Below the pieces are notes generated by a model. The model saw only the letters and a list, made by a program, of their open reading frames with translations. It made no database searches and was not told the origin of the DNA. 64,000 bases of DNA from Acinetobacter sp. NIPH 2100 (GTDB taxonomy: Bacteria; Pseudomonadota; Gammaproteobacteria; Pseudomonadales; Moraxellaceae): NCBI RefSeq assembly GCF_000369805.1, contig NZ_KB850224.1:3331021-3395020 (forward strand), in the 5' to 3' direction. A program made the translations under genes and the position numbers. How positions within the stretch are numbered: position 1 is the stretch's first letter; each line of letters opens with the position of its first letter. Shown piece after piece: positions 15,368-27,725 of the stretch.

Positions 15368-15880
15368 ATGCTTTTAATTAGTTTTATTCAAAGCCACTAT
15401 CTAGAAGTTTCATTTCTTCTCCATGAAAAAGCAGAATTAATTATTTTTTTGCTCATTTTTTGTTTAGGTATCCTTTTCGCCAATATTCCGAAAAATAAAG
15501 TCATTGCTTTTATTCTTTTCATTCTAAGCTTTATCTTACCTTTCATATATATTTTTTATTTTCAGATGATTATTGTAAATAATCACCTCAATCAAGAAGT
15601 TAAAAAACAAAATTTTCACTATGGCTGTATGACCTACTATACAACTGTCAAATACAAACCTAAAAATTCAAAAGATTTTTCATATAGTGATTATTTTATT
15701 ATTAACAATACATTTTCAAAAGTTGATATTCGAGGGAAAAACTCCCACATAGGAAAGCAAATCAATGATTTCAATACACTTAGAAATCCTGATACTTGTT
15801 ATTCTGTGCGCTATATAGAATTCAAATTCTTATTTTATAAAAAAATTAAGGTTTATGATTTGGTAGAGCTTCCTAATTAA
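15368..15880 (+). CDS. Unknown AT-rich membrane protein between atuA and the TetR gene
   Basis: A 170-residue protein with two or three hydrophobic segments at about residues 27-70 (IIFLLIFCLGILFA and IAFILFILSFILPFIYIFYF) followed by a soluble, Lys/Tyr-rich domain with paired cysteines (YGCMTYYT and PDTCYSVRY). It is strongly AT-rich, more so than its neighbours, which suggests recent arrival. The ribosome site is weak. It separates atuA from its likely regulator, which are adjacent in Pseudomonas. Family not recognised. Confidence 0.55.
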   Translation: MLLISFIQSHYLEVSFLLHEKAELIIFLLIFCLGILFANIPKNKVIAFILFILSFILPFIYIFYFQMIIVNNHLNQEVKKQNFHYGCMTYYTTVKYKPKNSKDFSYSDYFIINNTFSKVDIRGKNSHIGKQINDFNTLRNPDTCYSVRYIEFKFLFYKKIKVYDLVELPN

Positions 15881-15915
15881 CCTATCATACTGCCACATTG
15901 CTGTAGGACTAAGAC

Positions 15916-16515
15916 ATGATCGCAACTTCAATTGAACAAATCCCCAAAATTGTTTGTTTTGATGACAGTCCACGTGGGCGTTTATTGCAAGGTGCAGCCT
16001 ATCTATTTTATAAGCAGGGTTATGACAAAACCACGGTTCGTCAACTCGGTGAATTTATCGGAATTCAATCAGGTAGCCTGTTTCATCATTTTAAAAGTAA
16101 GGATGAGATTCTTGCGACAGTGATGGAACAGACCATCATTTATAATTTTGCCCGCTTAAAAGAAGCGGCTGAACGCTCAAACGATCCTGAACAGCAATTA
16201 CGTCATTTGATCAAAGCTGAATTACTCTCCATTGCTGGTGATACAGGTGCAGCTATGGCCGTACTGGTACATGAATGGTTTGCACTATCAAAAGAAAAAC
16301 AAGACTACCTTCTAAAAATGCGTAATGAATATGAGCAAGTTTGGTTAGACGTGATTGAAAAATTACGTGCTCAAGGCAAGGTGAAACATGATGCTTTTAT
16401 CTGGCGTCGTTTACTCGGTGGCTCGATTTCTTGGACGGTGACATGGTACAAACCCGAGGGTAAAGTCAAAGTTGATGAGTTGACTGAAATGGTTTGGGAA
16501 ATGGCGGTGAAATGA
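15916..16515 (+). CDS. atuR: TetR-family regulator, probable repressor of the atu operon
   Basis: A 199-residue TetR-type regulator. The DNA-binding helix-turn-helix is residues about 20-65 (AAYLFYKQGYDKTTVRQLGEFIG, then SGSLFHHFKSKDEIL), the standard tetracycline-repressor pattern. The C-terminal helical region would bind an acyl-CoA such as geranyl-CoA; this is inferred from AtuR and related FadR/LiuR regulators. The ATG is 35 bases after the upstream gene. Its stop overlaps the start of the acetyltransferase gene (ATGA at 16512-16515), so the two are translationally coupled. The gene lies 0.7 kb from atuA, and inverted repeats of TetR type lie before atuA and before the dehydrogenase at 19737. 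No copy lies before this gene itself. Confidence 0.72.
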   Translation: MIATSIEQIPKIVCFDDSPRGRLLQGAAYLFYKQGYDKTTVRQLGEFIGIQSGSLFHHFKSKDEILATVMEQTIIYNFARLKEAAERSNDPEQQLRHLIKAELLSIAGDTGAAMAVLVHEWFALSKEKQDYLLKMRNEYEQVWLDVIEKLRAQGKVKHDAFIWRRLLGGSISWTVTWYKPEGKVKVDELTEMVWEMAVK

Positions 16516-17021
16516 GTCCAGTCTACTTGCGTAAGCCTCAACGTAGTGATTTAACTGAAATCAGACATGCCTACTCAAATAGTATTCATCTACATCGACC
16601 ATGGACCTATCCACCGACTGATTTTGAACACTACCTCGCTCAAGAACATCGTTATTTTGTCTGCTTGAAAGAAAATCATGCCATTGTTGGCACCTTTAAT
16701 ATCTCGAATATCGTTCGAGGTTACTTCCATTCTGCTTATTTAGGCTATGAAGCCTTTTATCCTTATGCAGGACATGGCTATATGCGGCATGGACTACAAT
16801 TGGTTTTAAAAGAAGCATTTCAAACACTGAATCTACATCGACTAGAAGCTAATATTCAACCAGACAACCTGACCTCTATTCGCCTTGTATCAAATGCAGG
16901 TTTTGTGAAAGAAGGCTTCTCTCGCCAGTACCTACGAGTCGGTGGAAAAGAATGGAAAGATCATGAACGTTGGGCAATTTTAAATTCGGATTGGACAGAT
17001 CAGAAATATCAGGCATTCTAA
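16512..17021 (+). CDS. GNAT-family N-acetyltransferase (RimJ/RimL-like)
   Basis: A 169-residue acetyltransferase from the ATG at 16512, which overlaps the TetR stop as ATGA; a start 18 bases earlier is possible but less likely. Typical features: YLRKPQRSDL at the N-terminus, the acetyl-CoA binding segment around YPYAGHGYMRHGLQLVL, and LHRLEANIQPDNLTSIRLVSNAGFVKEG, which closely follows the RimJ/RimL pattern. Such enzymes acetylate the N-terminus of ribosomal proteins or small molecules. Its substrate is unknown, and its link to terpene use is only positional. Confidence 0.8.
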   Translation: MSPVYLRKPQRSDLTEIRHAYSNSIHLHRPWTYPPTDFEHYLAQEHRYFVCLKENHAIVGTFNISNIVRGYFHSAYLGYEAFYPYAGHGYMRHGLQLVLKEAFQTLNLHRLEANIQPDNLTSIRLVSNAGFVKEGFSRQYLRVGGKEWKDHERWAILNSDWTDQKYQAF

Positions 17022-17140
17022 AAAATTGATTCCAATTTAAGCACGACACAGCTTATCGCTCATGTCTATTTATCTATATTCGTTGTATTAGAAAACTGCT
17101 ATTGTTGTTAAACATCAAATGATTATAAGAATTAGTAATA

Positions 17141-17758
17141 ATGAATCCAATACAACACGCCAATATTTCGGTGAAACGTCGCGGGGGCGAGCTTGAAGAT
17201 TATATTGATATTCATGCTTTAATCGATAGTACCAAAATGCTGTGTACCGATAATCGTCATCGTATCCTGCATACTTTTTGGGGTGTTCAGGAAGTGATTA
17301 TTCCAATCTTTGGACATCACTTCAAAAATAGTGCTGGAAATAGCATTGAAGTGAAAGACCTGTGTGAAAAAGATCACCTATTGGTTGATTTCCATCACCG
17401 CTTTATTCCAACTTTAGGTGATTTTGTTGCAGCCATGCAGGATATCCCTACAGATGGATTGGCAAAGCGTTTAGAGAAATTCCATGCTGATGTGATTGAT
17501 GACCCAAAGCTATCGGCAACACTGCTCTCTCCGTTATCGGTAACAGGACAATTAAAGTCGTTACTGATCACCCACAATAGTTGGTTTATCAATACCATTC
17601 TTCCCATGATTGGAAAAGGTAAAGCCAAGTTTATTGATTTTGATATTCGTCCTGATTTCTTTTTCAATCCGATGCGTTTTGAACTCTGGATGGACAATGG
17701 TATGGCTGTGCCGCCTAGTGCAGCTAAGCTGCAAGAATTAAAAACTAAAATTGCTTAA
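17141..17758 (+). CDS. Unknown protein resembling DUF6915-type proteins
   Basis: A 205-residue soluble protein. The opening (HANISVKRRGGELEDYIDIHALIDSTK) and the segments RHRILHTFWGVQEVIIPIFGHHF and SIEVKDLCEKDHLLVDFHHRFIPTLGDF resemble the uncharacterised DUF6915 pattern of His-rich conserved motifs. The conserved His and Asp residues suggest a metal site, but no enzyme activity is known. A 17-base gap, holding an AAGGGG ribosome site, separates it from the next gene, so they form a pair. DUF name recalled from memory and not checked. Confidence 0.5.
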   Translation: MNPIQHANISVKRRGGELEDYIDIHALIDSTKMLCTDNRHRILHTFWGVQEVIIPIFGHHFKNSAGNSIEVKDLCEKDHLLVDFHHRFIPTLGDFVAAMQDIPTDGLAKRLEKFHADVIDDPKLSATLLSPLSVTGQLKSLLITHNSWFINTILPMIGKGKAKFIDFDIRPDFFFNPMRFELWMDNGMAVPPSAAKLQELKTKIA

Positions 17759-17775
17759 CTTAAGGGGAAATAAAA

Positions 17776-18513
17776 ATGAGCAATATCCAATACGTGATTC
17801 GTCAAAATGACTTTGCTTATAATGATGAATGGCATCTGACCAACTGCGTTTCAACTGGGGCAATCAAGCAAATTTATACAGATAAAGCTGAGGCGGAAAA
17901 GGCATATAAAACCTTAGTCGTTGAAGGCTTATACTATGATGAACTTTGTAACTATGACATCGGCAATGGCGAAGTAGATGATGAAATCTACGAAAAACTT
18001 GAAGCTTTAGTATTAGAAAAAACGGGTAAAAAATTTGATATCGAAGATGGTGAAATTCCGAAACTGGATGAAGATGATGCTTTCGAATTTGCCAAAATTT
18101 CGGGTATTGTCTGGTATCAACTCATAGAGATTGATGCGGCACAACCTTGCTATGTCCTCTGGATCAACTCAGAAGAAGACTATTTTTCTGGCTATGAAAC
18201 TGGCAGCATTATTTCTAGCCAAGATGAAAACTTTAGTGATGTTACGTGGGAATCCAATATTTATGCGATGGACTATGAGTTCGAAGCCTTGATGGACAAG
18301 CCACTTGCTGAGTTAAGTGATAGCCCATTGCTATTCAAACAATTTATCGAGCAGACTTCTGATATTCGCTATGATGCTGAAAAAGATAGCATCGAAGGTA
18401 TTTCTCTCGACAACATAAAATTTATTGATATCAAAGCACTAAATTCATTTTTAAAACAACCCATCTTCGAAATCCGTCAAATTTCTTTAGAAGAATTAGC
18501 TGAACTAGAATAA
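17776..18513 (+). CDS. Very acidic unknown protein paired with the DUF6915-like gene
   Basis: A 245-residue soluble protein rich in Glu and Asp, with no signal peptide and no membrane segment. AAGGGG precedes the ATG with good spacing. It ends before the bidirectional terminator at 18526-18554. High acidity and pairing with a conserved hypothetical gene are consistent with a binding or inhibitor-type partner, but nothing in the sequence shows this. Family not recognised. Confidence 0.55.
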   Translation: MSNIQYVIRQNDFAYNDEWHLTNCVSTGAIKQIYTDKAEAEKAYKTLVVEGLYYDELCNYDIGNGEVDDEIYEKLEALVLEKTGKKFDIEDGEIPKLDEDDAFEFAKISGIVWYQLIEIDAAQPCYVLWINSEEDYFSGYETGSIISSQDENFSDVTWESNIYAMDYEFEALMDKPLAELSDSPLLFKQFIEQTSDIRYDAEKDSIEGISLDNIKFIDIKALNSFLKQPIFEIRQISLEELAELE

Positions 18514-18525
18514 GTTTCAAAATAA

Positions 18526-18554
18526 AAAAGTGCGGTTTTTTAAACCGCACTTTT
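18526..18554. terminator. Bidirectional terminator between the acidic protein and the acyl-CoA dehydrogenase
   Basis: AAAAGTGCGGTTT (18526-18538) and AAACCGCACTTTT (18542-18554) form a 13-bp stem with a 3-base loop and A/T tracts on both sides. It serves the gene ending at 18513 and the dehydrogenase ending at 18574. Confidence 0.85.
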
Positions 18555-18573
18555 AATCAAATATCAAGTGAAT

Positions 18574-19737
18574 TTAATAACCCAATTGCTTACTAATTAA
18601 GTCCTTCATAATTTCTTCTGCACCACCACCAATCATATTCACCTTCACTTCACGATAAATACGTTCCGATTTAGTACCACGCATAAAACCCATGCCCCCG
18701 AGTGTCTGTACCGCGGCATCTGCACAGAATTGCATGGTTTGAGTAGCGACATTCTTAAGCATACAAATTTGAGCAATCAGTTCACTGCCCTGTAATTCAG
18801 GCTTGCCCAAGCGATAAGCAGTATCCTCCAATAAAGCACGCGTTGCAGTCAATCGAGTTGCCATATCCACCAACTTATGACGCATCACCTGATGATCGAC
18901 CAAACGCTTACCAAAGGTTTGGCGTTGCTGTGCCCAATCCAGTGCCTCTTCATAGCAAGTCAAAGCAAAGCCATAACTACTGGCAGCAAGGAAAAAACGC
19001 TCCATATTGAAGTTATTCATAATCACCAGAAAGCCCATATTTTCAGGACCTAATAAATGGCTAGCAGGCACTTTGACATTGTCAAAATGTAAATGTGCCG
19101 TATCTGATGCCCACCAGCCCATTTTGTCCAGTTTGGTTTTGCTGATCCCCTCACTATGCGCATCAATCAACAGCATGGAAATACCATTTGCACCTTTGGC
19201 ATTTGGATCAGTACGAACTGCAACCGAGTAATAATCCGCTCGTATCCCTGAGGTGATAAAGGTCTTTTCTCCACTCACCAGAAAATAATCACCTTCTCGT
19301 ATGGCTTTAGTTTTAAGTGCGGCTACATCCGACCCACCACCAGGCTCAGTAATCGCCAATGCTGAGATCTTGTCACCCGATAGAATTTGAGGGAGTACTT
19401 CAGATTTAACCTCTTCATTGGCAAAATGCTGGATAGGTGGTGCACCAATGGTATGTGACAGTAAAGAAGCAGCCAAACCACCCGATGCACATTTCGCCAG
19501 CTCAATAGAGGCTAACAGGGTATAAAATGCATCTGTTCCTGCAATGCCACCATATTGCTCTTCAAACCCTAATCCCAACAAACCAATGTCTGCAGCTTTT
19601 TTATAGAGTTCTCTCGGAAAGGTTTCACTTTCATCCCATTCATTGATAAAAGGTGAAATCTCTTTTTCTATAAAGCGTCGGATACTCTTGGAAAACTCAA
19701 GATGCTGCTCGTTATAGTATAAAGGATTAAGGTGCAT
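18574..19737 (-). CDS. Second acyl-CoA dehydrogenase, probable member of the atu regulon
   Basis: A 387-residue flavoprotein. It has the family motifs AITEPGGGSDVAALKT, KTFITSGIRADYYSVAVRT, TARGxG-like FAD segment LGGMGFMRGTKSERIYREVKVNMIGGGAEEI (split here by helix), and the catalytic glutamate region near the C-terminus. It is related to AtuD but clearly distinct. It stands alone, 3.4 kb from the atuA start, yet the predicted promoter carries an inverted repeat nearly identical to that before atuA. This suggests a role in citronellyl-CoA oxidation or in a later step of terpene acyl-CoA breakdown. Product chain length is not predictable from sequence. Confidence 0.82.
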   Translation of the reverse strand: MHLNPLYYNEQHLEFSKSIRRFIEKEISPFINEWDESETFPRELYKKAADIGLLGLGFEEQYGGIAGTDAFYTLLASIELAKCASGGLAASLLSHTIGAPPIQHFANEEVKSEVLPQILSGDKISALAITEPGGGSDVAALKTKAIREGDYFLVSGEKTFITSGIRADYYSVAVRTDPNAKGANGISMLLIDAHSEGISKTKLDKMGWWASDTAHLHFDNVKVPASHLLGPENMGFLVIMNNFNMERFFLAASSYGFALTCYEEALDWAQQRQTFGKRLVDHQVMRHKLVDMATRLTATRALLEDTAYRLGKPELQGSELIAQICMLKNVATQTMQFCADAAVQTLGGMGFMRGTKSERIYREVKVNMIGGGAEEIMKDLISKQLGY

Positions 19738-19784
19738 ATTCTGCTTCCTAGCAATTATTGATCATTGTTTATTGAATGAGCACT

Positions 19785-19813
19785 AAAGTAGCAAAACCAG
19801 AAAAACCAAGCAA
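19785..19813 (-). promoter_or_regulatory. Predicted promoter of the second acyl-CoA dehydrogenase
   Basis: On the minus strand, TTGCTT (19808-19813) and TACTTT (19785-19790) are 17 bases apart. The -35 hexamer is inside the TetR-type inverted repeat at 19806-19821, so repression by occlusion is plausible. Confidence 0.5.
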
Positions 19814-19821
19814 GCGCTTGG
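19806..19821. promoter_or_regulatory. Second copy of the atu-type operator
   Basis: CCAAGCAAGCGCTTGG: 6-bp exact arms with 4 central bases, matching the site before atuA at 15 of 16 positions. It overlaps the -35 of the predicted promoter of the dehydrogenase gene. Confidence 0.7.
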
Positions 19822-19869
19822 CAAAATTAAAAATTAAAAAAACTGCGTAAGTAGGATAAAAAAGCGAAA

Positions 19870-20433
19870 CTATATTTTTAATCGACCACGAAATCCACGG
19901 GTCGCATAATAAGATTGGGCACCATTATGATAGGTAAAAACACGGCCATAACGGCTATCACAAAAAATTGCACCACCCAATTTACGCACATCTTCTGGCG
20001 TTTTAACCCAACTTGAAGTTTTTAAATCGAAATGCTCAACTGACTGTAACTGCCTATATTGCTCTTCTGTTAACAGTTCAATTCCGATAGCCTCAGCATT
20101 CTCAATAGCATTGTTTTCAGGTTTATGTTCCTTGCGCGCATCTAAAGCCGCACGATCATAACACAGGCTTCTACGCCCTTTTGGCGTTTCCACAGCACAA
20201 TCATAGAACACAATTTCAGATGCTGTCATATCAAACGAAACCACATCTGGCTCTCCACCCGTATCTTCCATTTGGTTAAGAGACCATAACTTTCCTGGTT
20301 GCTGTTGTAATCGATCTTCGATATCGGACCAATTCAAGTCTTTGTGACGATGCATATTTTTTTCAAAACGCTTTTTCAAGATTTCTAGTAACACTGTAGC
20401 TTGTTCAGGCTCTAACTTTTTACTCTTGGTCAT
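19870..20433 (-). CDS. DUF4256 family protein
   Basis: A 187-residue soluble protein of the conserved DUF4256 family, recognised by LLEILKKRFEKNMHRH, GGEPDVV with DMTASEIVFYDCA, RRSLCYDRAALDARK, and the closing GGAIFCDSRYGRVF followed by YHNGAQSYYATRGFRG. Function is unknown in the family. It is transcribed with the GFA-like gene 22 bases upstream. Confidence 0.75.
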   Translation of the reverse strand: MTKSKKLEPEQATVLLEILKKRFEKNMHRHKDLNWSDIEDRLQQQPGKLWSLNQMEDTGGEPDVVSFDMTASEIVFYDCAVETPKGRRSLCYDRAALDARKEHKPENNAIENAEAIGIELLTEEQYRQLQSVEHFDLKTSSWVKTPEDVRKLGGAIFCDSRYGRVFTYHNGAQSYYATRGFRGRLKI

Positions 20434-20455
20434 TTTTATACTCTAGATTTTATGA

Positions 20456-20803
20456 TTACACTGAACGGCCATCAAAATGGTTGATCTTGATGCTTTCCAA
20501 ATCAAGATCATCAATACACCTTATATTAATGGCATACATCTGCTTGCCTTTTGCATCAATTCCAGTTGCATAAGGATGAATACCACAGGTATTACAAAAA
20601 TGATGGTCGATCACATGTTTATTAAATTGATAGCTCGCTAATGCGTTCTCTTGAACGGAGATGTCGACTTGATCCGTAGGCAAGAACCACAATAAAGAAC
20701 CCTTTCTCTGACAAATCGAACAGTTACATGACAAAGCCTCGGTTAACTCACCCTGTGCCACAAAGGAAATTTTTCCACAGTGACAACTTCCCTTATATTC
20801 CAT
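20456..20803 (-). CDS. GFA/CENP-V family zinc-binding protein
   Basis: A 115-residue protein with the zinc-binding cysteines of the glutathione-dependent formaldehyde-activating family: SCHCGKISF at residues 6-14, CNCSICQ at 26-32, and FCNTCGIHPYA near residue 70. Some members speed S-hydroxymethylglutathione formation, but most are uncharacterised. It is probably co-transcribed with the DUF4256 gene that follows. AGGAA lies before the ATG at 20803. Confidence 0.8.
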   Translation of the reverse strand: MEYKGSCHCGKISFVAQGELTEALSCNCSICQRKGSLLWFLPTDQVDISVQENALASYQFNKHVIDHHFCNTCGIHPYATGIDAKGKQMYAINIRCIDDLDLESIKINHFDGRSV

Positions 20804-20881
20804 TTTGTTTTCCTTTCTTATCTTTTTCTTCTCTATTAAACAAAGCTGTTTAACTTCTGTCCAGTTAGTTTGGTTACTTGT

Positions 20882-21265
20882 TTAGCGATAAGGAAATGTA
20901 AGTTGATACCGCCATTGATATTCCAATCGAGCTAAAGTGCCAACAAAAATAGCTTCTCCACCAATATGAATCATGGCTAAAATCGTCATTTCATCCCAAA
21001 ACATGCCCAACATGATTAAGCAAGCCATAACCCAAATGACATTCGCAATCACAAGAATATTAATAAGCAGAAGAGATCTTTTTCTATAATTCGCTAATGT
21101 AAATGAATAACATGCATACAATAGATTAATGCAACCAATGAAAATGACGACATGCCTAGGTAAATGATACAACTGGCTGAACCACTTACTCGCAAACAAG
21201 ACGACGAGGCCTGCGAATCCAGCTGCGCCGCAATCTACCCACAAAATATTCTTTACAATATTCAT
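20882..21265 (-). CDS. Small four-segment membrane protein of unknown function
   Basis: A 127-residue protein from the ATG at 21265, chosen because the longer frame to 21415 would overlap the DUF2007 gene and its extra residues look non-native. It has about four hydrophobic segments (AAGFAGLVVLFASKWF, VVIFIGCINLLYACYSF, LLLINILVIANVIWVMACLI, MIHIGGEAIFVGTLA) and ends with a short Arg/Tyr-rich tail. AGAAGAG is about 10 bases before this start. Family not recognised. Confidence 0.6.
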   Translation of the reverse strand: MNIVKNILWVDCGAAGFAGLVVLFASKWFSQLYHLPRHVVIFIGCINLLYACYSFTLANYRKRSLLLINILVIANVIWVMACLIMLGMFWDEMTILAMIHIGGEAIFVGTLARLEYQWRYQLTFPYR

Positions 21266-21347
21266 GCTTGAATGCTCTTCTGCTTTAGTTTTTAGAACAA
21301 GCCAACCATTTTTTTTATTTACAACTTTTTTATTTCTAACAGAAATA

Positions 21348-21740
21348 CTAATTCCAAAAATGGTCACAGTGCTGACACTTTGTTCCATGTTGATAAGAAA
21401 ATAGAGGGAATCCAAGCAATAAAAAAACCAAATATGCAGGCCTTTTTCCTTCCGTATAGGGCTTTATATCTGTACTTCCACACTTGGGACAGCATTCGCT
21501 TGAACCGAACTCTTGTTCTAATTCTTGGCTAAAATCTTGTGCGAGAATCGCCTTTGCTTCCTCTACATAACTTTCTGGAACCAATAACTGAACACCACCT
21601 AATGCATTGGAATAAAGCCAATCCATATTAATAGTATGTTCATTCTCAATACGTACTGGAATCTCAGATGCCTCTAATTAAGTTTTGGCAATCTGAGCCT
21701 CGTAGGGAAAAGAATACGTTTCAGCGACAACCCATTGCAT
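21348..21740 (-). pseudogene. DUF2007 signal-transducing-type gene broken by an in-frame stop
   Basis: From the ATG at 21738-21740 the frame gives MQWVVAETYSFPYEAQIAKT, then TAA at 21678-21680, then LEASEIPVRIENEHTINMDW and the rest of a DUF2007 protein (ALGGVQLLVPESYVEEAKAIL). The start and the reading frame both sides of the stop match the family well, so one base change (for example CAA to TAA) explains the break. The remaining part also has a zinc ribbon (CPKCGS and CQHCDHFW) and one hydrophobic segment. A shorter product starting at the ATG at 21626 would lack the first strand. An assembly error is possible. Confidence 0.75.
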
Positions 21741-21837
21741 AAGAATAACTAATAGGGATAAAACTGAATTCTAATCTCAACTCATTTAAGTGTATATTGC
21801 AAAAATATATTCATATACTGCACTCAGCAATACCTTG

Positions 21838-22179
21838 TTATGTATTTTCGCTGTGAAATTTTTCCCATGCTATGGATTCTATATTGCCAGTCAGTTCATT
21901 TGATTGCTCATCAAATAGCTTATACATGATTTGATGCTGACCAATTGATGCACCGCCCTCAAGACCTAGTAAGACGGTATATAGTGCATCGGTTAAAGCC
22001 TCCGAAACAATTTTTTCAGTTAAATTAATTTGTTCATTATTCATTCCAGATTTTTCTAATAAATCAATTCGTGATGTGTCGGAATCAATAGTAAAGTAGC
22101 TCCGAACGAGCTCATCCCTTAAGTCTTTAAATTCCTGTACGAATTCTTCTGAGGTAATAGAAACATTATTATTAATCAT
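21838..22179 (-). CDS. Small acidic unknown protein next to the rRNA operon
   Basis: A 113-residue soluble protein with a mainly helical pattern, an AGGTTG ribosome site 8 bases before the ATG at 22179, and normal codon use. It carries a motif TDALYTVLLGLEGGASIG followed by QHQIMYKLFDE. The size and acidity recall immunity-type or stress proteins, but I do not recognise the family and no partner toxin is next to it. Confidence 0.5.
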   Translation of the reverse strand: MINNNVSITSEEFVQEFKDLRDELVRSYFTIDSDTSRIDLLEKSGMNNEQINLTEKIVSEALTDALYTVLLGLEGGASIGQHQIMYKLFDEQSNELTGNIESIAWEKFHSENT

Positions 22180-22271
22180 TTAAATTCAACCTATTTTTCT
22201 GTTCAGCATATAGTCTTGTTATACATTTTTCCATTCAATCATAGGGGTATTTTTCTTTTCATCTATGCAAT

Positions 22272-22307
22272 AAAAAACACCCCCTCTGCGTTAGCGGAGG
22301 GGGTGTT
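22272..22307 (-). terminator. Terminator of the rRNA operon
   Basis: Read on the minus strand: AACACCCCCTC at 22276-22286 pairs with GAGGGGGTGTT at 22297-22307, with three further inner pairs including one G-U. It is followed by a run of six T on the minus strand (22272-22277). It lies 11 bases past the 5S end. Confidence 0.88.
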
Positions 22308-22317
22308 AGTATTTAAA

Positions 22318-22432
22318 AGCTGGCGATGACTTACTCTCACATGGCAAGTGCCACACTACCATCAGCGCTAAGAGGTTTCACTTCTGAGTTCGGGAAGGGA
22401 TCAGGTGGTTCACTCTTGCTATTGTCGCCAGC
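22318..22432 (-). rRNA. rrf: 5S ribosomal RNA
   Basis: About 115 bases. The minus strand begins GCTGGCGACAATAGCAAGAG and ends GTCATCGCCAGC, pairing as helix I. The central parts (CCCGAACTCAGAAGTGAAAC) are the conserved 5S loop. It is the last RNA of the operon, 206 bases from the 23S end. Confidence 0.95.
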
Positions 22433-22637
22433 AAACTGTTGTGGTGCTTTCGGGTCTTATTTGTAGTGTATTCACCACATGCCTTACTTACGATCCAAAG
22501 AGTTATTAACGGATTAGATTATTGAGTCGAAGTTTATTGCTTAGCAATCACTAAATCAAGTTCTTTGTTCAAGATCAGGTTCAACTGATCTTTTATGAAT
22601 CGATTATCAGCTTTACATACAACTGCTTGGGTGTTGT

Positions 22638-25530
<2,893 letters not shown>

Positions 25531-25537
25531 ATACAAC

Positions 25538-25920
25538 CCCAAACAGTCGTTAACACATACAAGTGAGTGTTATCGTTGCAAACTTAATTGCTACTATCTG
25601 TTGTCCTGTGAATTTAATCACCGTACAGCTTCAATCTAATTCATATACCAAAACGCTTGATTCAGTTAATTTGCTAGTTCTCAGATTAAATATGTTCTTA
25701 ACAATTACTTGTTAAGCTTATATCTAATCGAGTTTGAACAATTTATTTCAGACTCAATTTTCTAATCTGTTAATGATTAACTACCACCTCGTCGGTGCGT
25801 AGTAAACTGTGATAAATCACAGAACTTAATAAACCAAGACCATGCGATCTTCTTGTTTACTAAATTCTATAAGCTATCTTTGGAATTTAACTTTAGTTTC
25901 TTACATTACTTCGTAATGTG
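25538..25920. other. 23S-tRNA spacer of the rRNA operon
   Basis: About 383 bases between the 23S 5' end and tRNA-Ala. No coding frame and no extra tRNA were found; it is AT-rich with short inverted repeats of the precursor stem type. Confidence 0.7.
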
Positions 25921-25996
25921 TGGTGGAGACTAGGAGAGTCGAACTCCTGACCTCCTGCGTGCAAAGCAGGCGCTCTACCAACTAAGCTAAGTCCCC
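25921..25996 (-). tRNA. alaT: tRNA-Ala (TGC)
   Basis: 76 bases with encoded CCA. The minus strand starts GGGGACTTAGCTTAGTTGGTA, has the anticodon loop CTTTGCAC with TGC at 25951-25953, and ends AGTCTCCACCA. All four arms pair. It lies in the usual place between 16S and 23S. Confidence 0.95.
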
Positions 25997-26051
25997 AGCT
26001 TATCATTTAATGAACGATATATCTTTCAATCTAAGCTACTGCAATCAGATT

Positions 26052-26128
<77 letters not shown>

Positions 26129-26187
26129 TCAGATACATCTTCGAAGAACAACTTGTTGTGGATTCTTACCGGTCACCAATCTTTCGT

Positions 26188-27725
<1,538 letters not shown>

